Source: Clostridiaceae bacterium UBA6085 (GTDB lineage Bacteria > Bacillota > Clostridia > Clostridiales > Clostridiaceae). Taken from it: a stretch of DNA of 64,000 bases. The notes below the pieces were generated by a model, which searched no databases, had not been told where the DNA came from, and saw only the letters and a program-made list of their open reading frames with translations. The stretch spans positions 55,895 to 119,894 of the forward strand of contig DIXH01000037.1 in NCBI GenBank assembly GCA_002428605.1, in the 5' to 3' direction. Each line of letters starts with the position of its first letter. The first letter of the stretch is position 1. Shown here one piece after another: positions 10,213-18,565 of this stretch. Made by a program: the position numbers and the translations under genes.

Positions 10213-11697
10213 ATGGGAAAACCAACTGGATTTTTGGAATTTGACAGGATAGACCCCAAGAAAAGACCTCCCAGGGAAAGGATCGGCGACTGGAAGGAAA
10301 TAAAGCTGCCGCTTGATGCGGTTACAGTAAGGAAGCAGGGTGCCAGGTGCATGAACTGCGGAGTTCCGTTCTGCCACAGCGGAGTGCTGTTAAATGGCAT
10401 GGCATCGGGATGTCCACTGCATAACCTGATACCTGAATGGAACGAGCTTGTGTACAAGGGACAGTGGGAAGAGGCCTACAAGAGGCTTGCAAGGACAAAC
10501 CCGTTCCCTGAGTTCACTTCAAGGGTATGTCCCGCACCATGTGAGGGATCATGCACTGAAGGGCTTATCATGGAGCCGGTTACAATAAGCAACCTCGAGT
10601 ATGAGATAATAGAGAAGGCCTTCTCTGAAGGCTGGGTTAAGCCTCTGAAGCCAAATCCTACGGGCAAGAAGGTTGCGGTAGTTGGAGCCGGACCATCAGG
10701 AATGTCTACGGCATACTACCTTAATGCGGTAGGTCATGACGTCACGGTATACGAGAGGAACGACAGGCCTGGCGGACTGCTGATGTATGGTATACCAAAC
10801 ATGAAGCTGGACAAGGGTGTAGTCATGAGAAGAGTAAAGGTCCTTGAGGAATCAGGGGTCAAGTTCGTCATGAACACTGCAGTCGGAAAGGACATCTCCG
10901 CAAAAGAGCTTGTTGAAAAGTATGATTCAGTAGTCCTTTGCGGCGGAGCCACAAAGGGAAGAGGGATCCAGGTGGAGGGCAGGGACCTTAAAGGTGTCCA
11001 CTTTGCAGTAGACTTCCTGAAGGCTAACACGAAGAGCCTGCTTGATTCAGAGCATAAGGACGGAGCATATGTAAGCGCTAAGGACAAGCATGTCATAGTG
11101 ATCGGAGGAGGAGATACGGGAACAGACTGTGTCGCCACTTCAATAAGGCATGGCTGCAAGAGCGTCAATCAGCTGGAGATACTACCTGAGCCTCCTGCAT
11201 CAAGAATTGAAGAAAGCAACCCATGGCCCGAATGGCCGAAGAAGATAAAGGTGGACTATGGCCAGGAAGAGGCCATAAGCCTTTACGGAAGAGACCCGAG
11301 AAACTACCTCATCAATACAAAGAAGATGGTGGGAGACAAGGACGGAAACGTGAAGGAGATCCACACAGTTGAGATCAGCTGGGAAAAGGATCCGTCAGGA
11401 AGGCTTTATCCGAAGGAGGTTCCGGGAAGCGAGAAGGTATGGAAAGCAGACCTTGTGCTTCTTGCAATGGGATTCCTCGGACCGGAGGATGATATCCTCA
11501 ATGAGCTGGATGTTGACAGGGACCCGAGAAGCAATGTAAAAGCGGACTATGAAGTCTTCGAGACAAACGTCGAGAAGGTGTTTGCCGCAGGAGACATGAG
11601 AAGAGGCCAGAGCCTCATCGTATGGGCACTTCAGGAGGGTAAGCTTGCCGCAAGGGAAGTAGATAAATTCCTTATGGGAAAGAGTGTCATAAAGTAA
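10213..11697 (+). CDS. gltD: Glutamate synthase small subunit GltD
   Basis: A 494-residue FAD/Fe-S subunit that passes electrons from NAD(P)H to GltB. The N-terminal cysteines (CMNCGVPFCHSG, GCPLHNLIPEWN, CPAPCEGSCTEG) form the 4Fe-4S region. FAD is bound by VAVVGAGPSGMSTAYYL and the nucleotide by VIVIGGGDTGTDC. The C-terminus has VFAAGDMRRGQSLIVWA. The start at ATG 10213 follows GGGAGG of the gltB stop region. The longer frame start at 10180 lies inside gltB and is not needed. Confidence 0.96.
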   Translation: MGKPTGFLEFDRIDPKKRPPRERIGDWKEIKLPLDAVTVRKQGARCMNCGVPFCHSGVLLNGMASGCPLHNLIPEWNELVYKGQWEEAYKRLARTNPFPEFTSRVCPAPCEGSCTEGLIMEPVTISNLEYEIIEKAFSEGWVKPLKPNPTGKKVAVVGAGPSGMSTAYYLNAVGHDVTVYERNDRPGGLLMYGIPNMKLDKGVVMRRVKVLEESGVKFVMNTAVGKDISAKELVEKYDSVVLCGGATKGRGIQVEGRDLKGVHFAVDFLKANTKSLLDSEHKDGAYVSAKDKHVIVIGGGDTGTDCVATSIRHGCKSVNQLEILPEPPASRIEESNPWPEWPKKIKVDYGQEEAISLYGRDPRNYLINTKKMVGDKDGNVKEIHTVEISWEKDPSGRLYPKEVPGSEKVWKADLVLLAMGFLGPEDDILNELDVDRDPRSNVKADYEVFETNVEKVFAAGDMRRGQSLIVWALQEGKLAAREVDKFLMGKSVIK

Positions 11698-11700
11698 GTG

Positions 11701-11732
11701 ACCGGGATGCAATGCATCCCGGTACTTTTTTC
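11701..11732 (+). terminator. Intrinsic terminator of gltBD
   Basis: A perfect 10-bp stem (ACCGGGATGC/GCATCCCGGT) with a 3-nt loop and then a T-rich run, 4 nt after the gltD stop. Confidence 0.92.
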
Positions 11733-12185
11733 TTCGATGACTTTTTTAAGATCCGCTTTTTTCAGTTAGGTTTTTTATGCCAGTCTAATATACATGAGTA
11801 GTTTCAGGGTCAAAGTTTTCGTGTAGTGTAGATATTTTACCGGAAAGATTCGGGTTGTAATCAGTCAGAGTGTGAGATGGATAGGGTGAAATTAGAGGAG
11901 TGTCACAAAGACTGTTCCATTATGGAATGATTGAAACTCCCTCGAAAGATTGCTGTGCTACATAATGATACAACATGATACAACATTCATGTTTAGGGTA
12001 TTACTGATATATTGAAATGTTAGCAGAGTAAAATATAGTAAAATTAAAAAGAAAGACCAAAATTACCGATTGATGTTAAAAAAATAACGATAATTTCACG
12101 CATTTGAAAAATTTATTGCATTTTATTATTAATTGATTATAATAATGGAGTACGCGAAATTTGTTTACAAGAGGGGAAATTAAAA
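11733..12185 (+). other. AT-rich intergenic region with a tandem 10-bp repeat
   Basis: No credible ORF is seen on either strand. It contains two abutting copies of ATGATACAAC (11965-11974 and 11975-11984) and the promoter of the next gene at its right end. The rest is featureless AT-rich sequence to my reading. A small RNA cannot be excluded. Confidence 0.5.
12116..12143 (+). promoter_or_regulatory. Promoter of the 96-residue hypothetical gene
   Basis: TTGCAT (12116-12121) and TATAAT (12138-12143) with 16 bp spacing, 43 bp before the start codon. Confidence 0.6.
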
Positions 12186-12476
12186 ATGAAAAAGGCATTC
12201 ATAAGCCTTACTGAACTTGAAGAGCAGCTTAAAGAGGTTCTCAGCATAAATGCTCTTCCGCACGATGCAGAAAAACTTGTTGATGAGATAAAGAACATAA
12301 ATGAAGTCAAGGGCTTCAATGACCTTGGAAGGTACCATATGGTAGATATGGGGGACCTGAGCGATCTGATCGTCAAGGGCAAGGAGATAGGCAGCGAGCT
12401 TTATTTCAACTACGTGGCATTCAAGAACGGTCCGGATGTGTTCAGCGGCACTAACCACTGGGTTTACGGTATCTGA
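12186..12476 (+). CDS. Small hypothetical protein between gltBD and glnA regions
   Basis: A 96-residue, soluble, acidic protein with a predicted helical N-terminal half (ISLTELEEQLKEVLS, EKLVDEIKNINEV) and a C-terminal part with aromatic residues (YFNYVAFKNGPDVF). I do not recognise the family. It has its own promoter, a GAGGGG binding site and a downstream terminator, and its base composition is like its neighbours, so it is probably a real single gene. Its position between glutamate synthase and the glutamine synthetase/ANTAR pair suggests a link to nitrogen metabolism, but that is context only. Confidence 0.72.
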   Translation: MKKAFISLTELEEQLKEVLSINALPHDAEKLVDEIKNINEVKGFNDLGRYHMVDMGDLSDLIVKGKEIGSELYFNYVAFKNGPDVFSGTNHWVYGI

Positions 12477-12509
12477 TCAAGTTCGATCATGATGATGCGT
12501 AAGAATGAT

Positions 12510-12551
12510 AAAGAGCAGGAAGTGTGCATTTAAGCACTCTCCCTGCTCTTT
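12510..12551. terminator. Bidirectional terminator
   Basis: A 10-bp perfect stem (AAAGAGCAGG/CCTGCTCTTT) with a nested smaller stem, lying between two convergent genes. It has A-rich sequence on the left and T-rich on the right, so it can end both the hypothetical gene and the ANTAR gene. The right arm reaches the ANTAR stop codon. Confidence 0.85.
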
Positions 12552-13128
12552 ATTCTTTCCTGAAGCCATGGGCTACGACAGCCTTAGCCGCTTTCTCCAT
12601 GGGAAGGCACATGTCCATGGCCATCTTCCGAAGACAGGCGAAGGCCTCTTCCTCGGTCATGTTCTCTTCCTTCATCAGTATTCCCTTGGCCTTTTCAACT
12701 GTGATCCTTCCTTCCAGCTTCTTCTCCACTTCAAGGAGCTTGAGCTTGAGGTCAAGGATCTTCCTCGATGTGTTCACAGCGAGCTCTACGGTCTTGTAGA
12801 GCGAATCAAGGGTCATGGGGAAGGTTATGTAGGCGTAGAGGTTCATCGTCTCCAGTGTCTTCCTGAAGGGGCCCTCGGGCTGGTCGACTATGAAGACCAC
12901 AGAGGTCACATAGTCGGATTCAAGGACCCTTGCTGTGGCTAACGTGCTGGAGCCTCCGATTTCAAGGGGCATGATGACTATGTCAGGCTTGACCCGTCTG
13001 GCTGTCCTCAAGACCTCTTCTATGCTCTGGAAAGTGTATATCCTGTATCCCCGCCTCTCCAGGGAGGTACGGAGCTTTTCAATGACCGACATGCTGCTGT
13101 GGCCAATGACTATCGTCTGTTCTTTCAT
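12550..13128 (-). CDS. ANTAR-domain antiterminator (NitR-like response regulator)
   Basis: A 192-residue protein with an N-terminal receiver-like domain (residues ~4-120), a coiled-coil stretch (LDLKLKLLEVEKKLEGR), and a C-terminal ANTAR RNA-binding domain (TVEKAKGILMKEENMTEEEA, then FACLRKMAMDM). The receiver lacks an obvious phosphoacceptor Asp (DIVIMPLEIGG at the usual site), so it is likely a pseudo-receiver. ANTAR proteins prevent termination by binding hexaloop hairpins. A homologous gene, nitR, is paired with glnA in Clostridium saccharobutylicum. Here it lies 17 bp after glnA, with GGAGGAG before its ATG. The probable RNA target is in the glnA leader. Confidence 0.9.
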   Translation of the reverse strand: MKEQTIVIGHSSMSVIEKLRTSLERRGYRIYTFQSIEEVLRTARRVKPDIVIMPLEIGGSSTLATARVLESDYVTSVVFIVDQPEGPFRKTLETMNLYAYITFPMTLDSLYKTVELAVNTSRKILDLKLKLLEVEKKLEGRITVEKAKGILMKEENMTEEEAFACLRKMAMDMCLPMEKAAKAVVAHGFRKE

Positions 13129-13145
13129 GATGCTCCTCCGCTGGA

Positions 13146-14468
13146 TCAGAATCTCTGAAGATACCTCTCGATTTCCCAGGCAGTTATCTGGCTTGAATAG
13201 TTATCCCATTCTTTCATGCAGGCTTCTGTTAGCTTTTCAAATATATGCACACCCAGTGTGTCCTTCATGAGACTGCTCTCATTCAGGCAGCTCACAGCCT
13301 CATAGAGGTTGTAAGGAAGCCTCTCTATCCCCTTTTCGTCGATCTCCTTCTGAGACAGGTCGTAAAGGTTGGAGTTGAGGGGTGCTCCAGGATCAAGGTT
13401 CTTCAAGACCCCATCCATTCCTGCGGCGAGGACAGCAGCTATAGCGGTGTATGGGTTCGCTGACGAATCCGGGCTTCTCAGCTCGATCCTTGTTGAGTCC
13501 CTGATTATTGAAGGTACCCTTATGAGCGGACTTCTGTTCCTTGACGACCAGCTGATAAGTGCCGGTGCCTCATAGCCTGATACAAGCCTCTTGTAGGAAT
13601 TGACTGTAGGATTTGTAACTGCGGTATACTCCCTGGCATGGATAAGAAGTCCTGCCATGAAGCTGTATGCGAGCTTTGACATCTTAAGCGCATCGCTGCC
13701 GTCAAAGAACAGGTTTGAACCATCCTCAGAGCTAAGTGAGAGGTTGAGGTGCATTCCTGAGCCGCTTACACCAAAGGTTGGCTTAGGCATGAACGTAGCA
13801 TGGAGACCGTGTCTCTTCGCTATGAGCCTTACTACCATCTTGAAGGTCATTATGCTGTCAGCTGCATTCAGCGCATCACTGTATCTGAAATCTATCTCGT
13901 GCTGTCCAGGGGCGTTCTCGTGATGGGACGCCTCGACTGAAAAGCCCATGTCCTTAAGTGTCCTTACTATATCCTTCCTAGCATTTCCTCCAAGGTCCTG
14001 CGGAGCCATATCGAAATAGCTTGCCCTGTCGTGGGTGATCCTGCTTGGTTCTCCCGTATCTGTCGTATGGAACATGAAGAACTCGCATTCAGGTCCGACC
14101 TGAAGAGTATATCCCTTTTCCGCTGATTCCCTGATCACTCGCTTGAGTGTGTTTCTCGGGCAGCCGCTGAAGTCATTTCCTTCCGAATCCACAATATCGC
14201 AGATGAGCCTTGCTTCCTTCGGATATTCCGCCCAGGGCAGGATGAGGAAGGTATTGAGGTCAGGCCTGAGATACATGTCGGATTCCTCTATCCTAACGAA
14301 TCCGTCTATGGCTGAACCGTCGAACATTATCTCTCCGCTGAGCGCCTTGCCAAGCTCTTCAGAGGGGATCGACACGCTTTTCATTATTCCGAATATATCC
14401 GTGAACTGCAATTCTATGAATTCCACCTGATTCTCCACCACGGCCTGGATGACTTCACTCCTGTCCAT
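13146..14468 (-). CDS. glnA: Glutamine synthetase type I GlnA
   Basis: A 440-residue GSI that makes glutamine from glutamate, ammonia and ATP. Marks are the N-terminal beta-grasp (FIELQFTDIFGIMKSVSI), MFDGSAIDGF (Asp latch region), the metal ligands in GPECEFFMF and HHENAPGQHEIDF, the glutamate-binding NPTVNSYKRLV, and RSPLIRVP. Length and the absence of the 25-residue GSI-beta insertion place it in the GSI-alpha group. An AGGAGG lies 8 nt before the ATG. It is cotranscribed with the ANTAR regulator and preceded by an attenuator leader. Confidence 0.96.
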   Translation of the reverse strand: MDRSEVIQAVVENQVEFIELQFTDIFGIMKSVSIPSEELGKALSGEIMFDGSAIDGFVRIEESDMYLRPDLNTFLILPWAEYPKEARLICDIVDSEGNDFSGCPRNTLKRVIRESAEKGYTLQVGPECEFFMFHTTDTGEPSRITHDRASYFDMAPQDLGGNARKDIVRTLKDMGFSVEASHHENAPGQHEIDFRYSDALNAADSIMTFKMVVRLIAKRHGLHATFMPKPTFGVSGSGMHLNLSLSSEDGSNLFFDGSDALKMSKLAYSFMAGLLIHAREYTAVTNPTVNSYKRLVSGYEAPALISWSSRNRSPLIRVPSIIRDSTRIELRSPDSSANPYTAIAAVLAAGMDGVLKNLDPGAPLNSNLYDLSQKEIDEKGIERLPYNLYEAVSCLNESSLMKDTLGVHIFEKLTEACMKEWDNYSSQITAWEIERYLQRF

Positions 14469-14543
14469 ATGAACCTCCTGAGTATAAAATATTATTCTCC
14501 CCTAATTATATCCTCTATTCGTCACAGGAAGAACAGACTATAT

Positions 14544-14582
14544 AAAAAAGCCCGCAGCTTAACTTATAGGTTAAAGCTGCGG
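14544..14582 (-). terminator. Attenuator terminator in the glnA leader
   Basis: On the minus strand the sequence CCGCAGCTTTAAC pairs with GTTAAGCTGCGG (one bulged base) and is followed by GCTTTTTTAT. It ends ~75 nt before the glnA start. An intrinsic terminator upstream of a gene, with a possible antiterminator hairpin beside it, indicates attenuation control. Confidence 0.85.
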
Positions 14583-14595
14583 ACGCCATTGCCCG
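14580..14595 (-). promoter_or_regulatory. Candidate ANTAR-binding hexaloop hairpin overlapping the glnA terminator
   Basis: The minus strand reads CGGGC-AATGGC-GTCCG: a 5-bp stem (one G-U pair) closing a six-base loop with A at position 1 and G at position 4, the known ANTAR hexaloop signature. Its 3' arm shares the CCG that opens the terminator stem, so the two structures exclude each other. A second upstream hexaloop hairpin (P1) was not found. Confidence 0.62.
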
Positions 14596-14699
14596 TTTTT
14601 CCTCGACACCTGTATTATATATCCTTCACTACGTTCCTGTAAATAGTCCGGACTGTTTTCAACAGGTCAGGAGACTGGTTTATATGAAAGCTGGTTTTC

Positions 14700-14758
14700 A
14701 TGTCATTGACATTAAAAAGAAGAAAACGGTATACTTTCGGTATATCTGGTATTACCAG
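14700..14758. repeat. Two short palindromes between glnA and the aldo/keto reductase gene
   Basis: ATGTCA-T-TGACAT at 14700-14712 and CTGGTA-T-TACCAG at 14746-14758 are perfect 6-1-6 inverted repeats in the divergent intergenic region (14469-14862). CGGTATA is also repeated between them. They look like operator sites; the binding proteins are unknown. The rest of this region holds the glnA leader and the promoter of the next gene. Confidence 0.5.
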
Positions 14759-14803
14759 TAATCGGGATCGATGATCATAAACTGGAAATTTAGGCGCAAA
14801 TGC

Positions 14804-14832
14804 TTAACTGATCAGTACAGATGATATATACT
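14804..14832 (+). promoter_or_regulatory. Promoter of the aldo/keto reductase gene
   Basis: TTAACT (14804-14809) and TATACT (14827-14832), 17 bp apart, about 30 bp before the start codon. Confidence 0.6.
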
Positions 14833-14862
14833 GTTCATAAGTGAGAAATGAGGGGGAAGAAT

Positions 14863-15990
14863 ATGAAGTACAGGGAATTTGGGAAAACAGGGCTGATGGT
14901 ATCAGCACTAGGCTTCGGAGCAATGAGGCTTCCGACAACTGACGGGGACCCGGGAAGCAGGAACATCGATGAAGAGAAGGCAGTAGGAATGATCAGGCAT
15001 GCCATAGACAGCGGAGTCAATTATGTGGACACTGCATACCTGTATCATAAATACAGCAGCGAAACGCTTGTTGGAAGGGCTTTGAAGGATGGCTACAGGG
15101 AAAAGACATACCTTGCAACTAAATCACCGGTATGGAAGATCGAGAAGCCTGAAGACTTCGACAAATATCTCGACGAGCAGCTGGCAAAGCTCCAGACTGA
15201 CCACATAGACTTTTATCTGCTTCATGCCATGAACAGGGACAGATGGGATAATATTATCCTGAAGCATGATGTGCTTAAAAGGGCTGAAATGGCCAAGGCT
15301 GAGGGCAAGATAAGGTACATTGGTTTTTCATTCCACGATGACCTTGAAGCATTCAAGCTGATACTTGACGGCTATGACAAGTGGGATTTCTGCCAGATAC
15401 AGTACAACTATATCGACACTGACACCCAGGCTGGTCTCGAAGGGTACAATATGGTGAAGGATAGAGGCATAGGCCTTGTCATCATGGAACCTCTCCTTGG
15501 CGGAAAGCTTGCTGTTCCTCCGATCCAGGTCAAAAATGCACTTGATGAGTCAAAGTCACCCGTTGAGTGGGCATTTGACTATGTGTGGGACCATGAAGGA
15601 GTCTCGCTGCTTCTCAGCGGTATGGGCACCATGGAGCAGGTTGAACAGAACCTTGTCTTTGCTGACAGGTCCGGAAAGGGAATGCTGACTGATCCTGAGA
15701 AGGAAATGTTCAAAAGGGCCAAGACCATATACGATACCATGGCGCTTGTTCCATGCACAAAGTGCCAGTATTGCATGCCTTGTCCGTTCGGACTGAACAT
15801 TCCCGGAATATTCGAGGCATACAATTCAACTGCGATAAAGAAGATGGATGAATCAAAGGGACTCTATTTCGCTATGGATACCCTTGCAGATGCCTGCACA
15901 GCATGTAAAAACTGCGAGGAGCAGTGTCCCCAGAACATCAAGGTCTCTGAGATAATGCCAGTAATAGACAAGCTATTTGCGAATTCATAA
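14863..15990 (+). CDS. Aldo/keto reductase with C-terminal ferredoxin domain
   Basis: A 375-residue NAD(P)H-dependent oxidoreductase. The AKR tetrad is visible: Asp in NYVDTAYLYH with Tyr a few residues on, Lys in YLATKSP, His in FYLLHAMN. After the barrel, two cysteine clusters (CTKCQYCMPCPFGLNIP and CTACKNCEEQCPQNI, residues ~290-360) mark a 4Fe-4S ferredoxin-like domain, as in the clostridial AKR/Fe-S fusion family. ATG 14863 follows GAGGGGGA; an earlier in-frame ATG (14848) precedes that site. It is a single-gene unit with its own promoter and terminator. The substrate is unknown. Confidence 0.9.
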   Translation: MKYREFGKTGLMVSALGFGAMRLPTTDGDPGSRNIDEEKAVGMIRHAIDSGVNYVDTAYLYHKYSSETLVGRALKDGYREKTYLATKSPVWKIEKPEDFDKYLDEQLAKLQTDHIDFYLLHAMNRDRWDNIILKHDVLKRAEMAKAEGKIRYIGFSFHDDLEAFKLILDGYDKWDFCQIQYNYIDTDTQAGLEGYNMVKDRGIGLVIMEPLLGGKLAVPPIQVKNALDESKSPVEWAFDYVWDHEGVSLLLSGMGTMEQVEQNLVFADRSGKGMLTDPEKEMFKRAKTIYDTMALVPCTKCQYCMPCPFGLNIPGIFEAYNSTAIKKMDESKGLYFAMDTLADACTACKNCEEQCPQNIKVSEIMPVIDKLFANS

Positions 15991-15995
15991 TAAAC

Positions 15996-16035
15996 AGATG
16001 ACCGGTCCGAATTCGGATCGGTCATCTATATGTTA
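15996..16035. terminator. Terminator after the aldo/keto reductase
   Basis: A near-perfect palindrome (AGATGACCG...CGGTCATCT, 15996-16027) only 6 bp after the stop. It lies between convergent genes and may serve both. Confidence 0.75.
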
Positions 16036-16080
16036 TGGCAAAACTTTTTACAGGGGATGCTGCGGCAAACTGTGGATCGA

Positions 16081-17319
16081 TCAGGAAATGGTGTTGACGG
16101 AATCTTCCTTTTCACGGATTACCCTTATTGCTTTCCTGCTGGTAGATAAGTAGGTGAGGAGTGTCCCGCCCAGCATAAGAATTCCTCCGATTACCAGGAA
16201 GGTTACATAGGAGCCTGTTGAATCATAGGAAAATCCAGCAAGTGGTGGGCCGATTATTCCTCCGATGCTGGTAGCAGCATGGGAAAGTCCAACAAGGGTT
16301 CCGGATTCCCTGGTCCCGAATACGCTGATGAATGCAAGGGTTCCCAGCATTCCGACCACTGTAGCAGGAGCAATAAGCACTGCAAGTAACGCAGCACCTG
16401 CGAAGCCTTTAAGTAAAGGAGATAGCACAAGTATTATGGCTGACGGCATCATGCAGATAAGTGTGGCCAGGCCGACTCCCTTTTTATCGGCAAGGAAACC
16501 GTATATCGGTCCCCATGCCATCTTTGCGATGCTGTATATGGATATGCAGAGCGAAGCCTGTATCGCTGTTATTCCCATTCCCTGGTAGATTGCAGAGGCA
16601 TTGTTAAAATAGCCCATGAACGCAAGCGCTATAAGGAAGCAGGCTGCAAAGATCAGCCAGAACGGCAAAGTGACCTTGATATCACGCATTACAAGGCCGG
16701 TTAGGGGCTTTTCTGCTGAATCTGACACTTCCTCAGAGCCAGCAGCCTTCTGGCCGTAATGGGAAGGATGTTCCGATAGAAAAAAGAGACCTGTCAGAAT
16801 GATCCAGATTCCTGCAAAGCTTCCGTGCACAAGCGCAGCTTTTCGTACTCCTATGTTCTCTATGAGCCAGGCTGCCGCAGGGACTATGAATATACCTCCG
16901 AAGCCCGTTCCAACTCCAAGAAATCCCATCACCTTCGCGCTGCCTTTGGCATACCACCAGGTTATGACAACTTGGGCAGATGCGAATCCAGCAAGGACAG
17001 ATGCAGATCCCAGGAGGAATGAAGCGGCATATACGAAAGGAAGCCCCATGAAGGCTATGGATGCGAAGAAAAGGAACATCATGACTCCGCTGGCTGCGAC
17101 AACCTTCTTGATGCCGAATGCTTTAAGTATCTTACCTATGGAAAGTGAAGATACCAGAGCCCCGATGCCTGCAATTGTAAAAATGAGGGACCCTTCAGTT
17201 ATGCTTATATCATAAAGCCTGCATACCGGAAGCAGATAAACAGACATGGACACGTTGGAGCCTATTGCCACCATTACCATCAGTATGCTTCCTATTGATA
17301 CCTTCCTGGCTCTATCCAT
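16081..17319 (-). CDS. Major facilitator superfamily transporter (OFA-like)
   Basis: A 412-residue membrane protein with about 12 hydrophobic segments in two halves joined by a charged loop near residue 190 (HYGQKAAGSEEVSDSAEK). The fold and the NNASAIYQGMGITAIQA and GLSHAATSIGGIIGPPLAG segments resemble the oxalate/formate antiporter-type MFS group. The start at 17319 is chosen because AGGGGTGA lies at proper distance; a longer in-frame start (17382) lacks a site. It is a monocistronic gene convergent with the aldo/keto reductase. The substrate cannot be predicted. Confidence 0.85.
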   Translation of the reverse strand: MDRARKVSIGSILMVMVAIGSNVSMSVYLLPVCRLYDISITEGSLIFTIAGIGALVSSLSIGKILKAFGIKKVVAASGVMMFLFFASIAFMGLPFVYAASFLLGSASVLAGFASAQVVITWWYAKGSAKVMGFLGVGTGFGGIFIVPAAAWLIENIGVRKAALVHGSFAGIWIILTGLFFLSEHPSHYGQKAAGSEEVSDSAEKPLTGLVMRDIKVTLPFWLIFAACFLIALAFMGYFNNASAIYQGMGITAIQASLCISIYSIAKMAWGPIYGFLADKKGVGLATLICMMPSAIILVLSPLLKGFAGAALLAVLIAPATVVGMLGTLAFISVFGTRESGTLVGLSHAATSIGGIIGPPLAGFSYDSTGSYVTFLVIGGILMLGGTLLTYLSTSRKAIRVIREKEDSVNTIS

Positions 17320-17560
17320 CAAATTCACCCCTAAATCTTTGCAATATTCTGATAAATGCAAATATATGAACGCCTTCATCAATTAATATTTTATAACAAT
17401 CGATTTGCGATGTATACGTTTATTTGTCAATCGACTCGATTATTAATATTTACAAACGATAAAAGGATCTGTAGTCTGCTCTTACTTTTTTACCTATTGT
17501 TCCAATATCATTGAGACCTGTTATATAGTAAAATTGAATCAGCAGGAAGGAGGCGATCCC

Positions 17561-18508
17561 ATGCTTGAATGGAAGGAATTTGACAGGGTCCGCGGGTGGA
17601 TGCTAAGAAACGCCAGACCAATCGACCTGGCAAGATGGAAATACCATTTTGAGGAAGGCTCCATACATGACGTCATGACATGCCTTGGGACATACCAGAA
17701 CAGCGATGGAGGATTTGGAAATGCGCTGGAGGCGGATTCATGGAATCCATTCTCCACACCGGTGCAGACTGCTGCAGCGATAGGAATACTTAAGGAGTCA
17801 GGATTTCAGGACAGAAGGGATGGCCTGGTGAAGGCGATCCTGGAATATCTTGAAGGTTCATCAGGCTTAACATCAGGCAGATGGAGGAATGTGGTTGAGT
17901 CAAATGACGATTATCCTCATGCCCCATGGTGGTCATACGATTCAGGCAGTGCTGAAAGGGAGAGGTTCAATCCGACAGCAACTCTCACTGGGTTCATCCT
18001 GGTATTTTCTGACAGGAATTCCGATTTATTCAACAAGGCTTTGGCAATAGCGGATGATCTGCTGGGAGAATTTCTCACAAATCCTAAAATAGACATGCAT
18101 CCTTTGATGTGCATTCAGGACCTTCTTGAAGACATATCCAGGGCAAGGGTAGAGAGCAGGTTAAGGCATGCTGAAGCTGTCAAGGCTTTAAATGAGAGGT
18201 CGGTGGAGCTGATAAGTTCAGACAAAGACAACTGGGGTGGATACTGCACATACCCTTCTAATTTCGTGAAATCAAGGGGAGATGAGGTGGACAGAGAGAT
18301 TGGAGACCTGTCATTAGAGGAAGCCGATTGGCTGATCAATAAAAGAAACGAAGATGGGGTATGGGATATTTCCTGGAAATGGGACAATTATCCTAAAGAG
18401 TTCGCAATATCTGAAAACTGGTGGAAGGGAAGCCTTTGTGTCAGGAACTGCCTCTTCCTGAGAGCGATGGGTCAGATAGAAGGTATGAGGATCAGGGAGA
18501 GGATCTGA
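17561..18508 (+). CDS. Alpha/alpha-toroid (prenyltransferase/terpene-cyclase-like) protein
   Basis: A 315-residue cytoplasmic protein. The repeat YQNSDGGFGNALEADSW, followed by PVQTAAAIGIL and later NEDGVWDISWKWD, resembles the QW-like repeats of squalene/prenyltransferase-type alpha/alpha barrels. No catalytic DXDD is seen, so cyclase activity is not supported. Similar small toroid proteins in Firmicutes are of unknown function. ATG 17561 has AGGAGG 7 nt upstream. It heads a probable three-gene run with the flavodoxin-like and Fe-S proteins. Confidence 0.75.
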   Translation: MLEWKEFDRVRGWMLRNARPIDLARWKYHFEEGSIHDVMTCLGTYQNSDGGFGNALEADSWNPFSTPVQTAAAIGILKESGFQDRRDGLVKAILEYLEGSSGLTSGRWRNVVESNDDYPHAPWWSYDSGSAERERFNPTATLTGFILVFSDRNSDLFNKALAIADDLLGEFLTNPKIDMHPLMCIQDLLEDISRARVESRLRHAEAVKALNERSVELISSDKDNWGGYCTYPSNFVKSRGDEVDREIGDLSLEEADWLINKRNEDGVWDISWKWDNYPKEFAISENWWKGSLCVRNCLFLRAMGQIEGMRIRERI

Positions 18509-18565
18509 ACAATTTCCAATACGATTTTACGCTTTGTGTAAGCTGGTTAATAAGGGAGGAATATG

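Noticed and set aside
11965..11984. CRISPR-like repeat
   Set aside because: Only two abutting 10-bp units without spacers.
12505..12942. Plus-strand frames opposite the ANTAR gene
   Set aside because: The minus strand encodes a recognisable ANTAR protein with a good start; the plus frames lack one.
14700..14712. GlnR/TnrA box (TGTCA...TGACA)
   Set aside because: The known box needs a 7-bp spacer; here it is 1 bp, so I list it only as an unknown palindrome.
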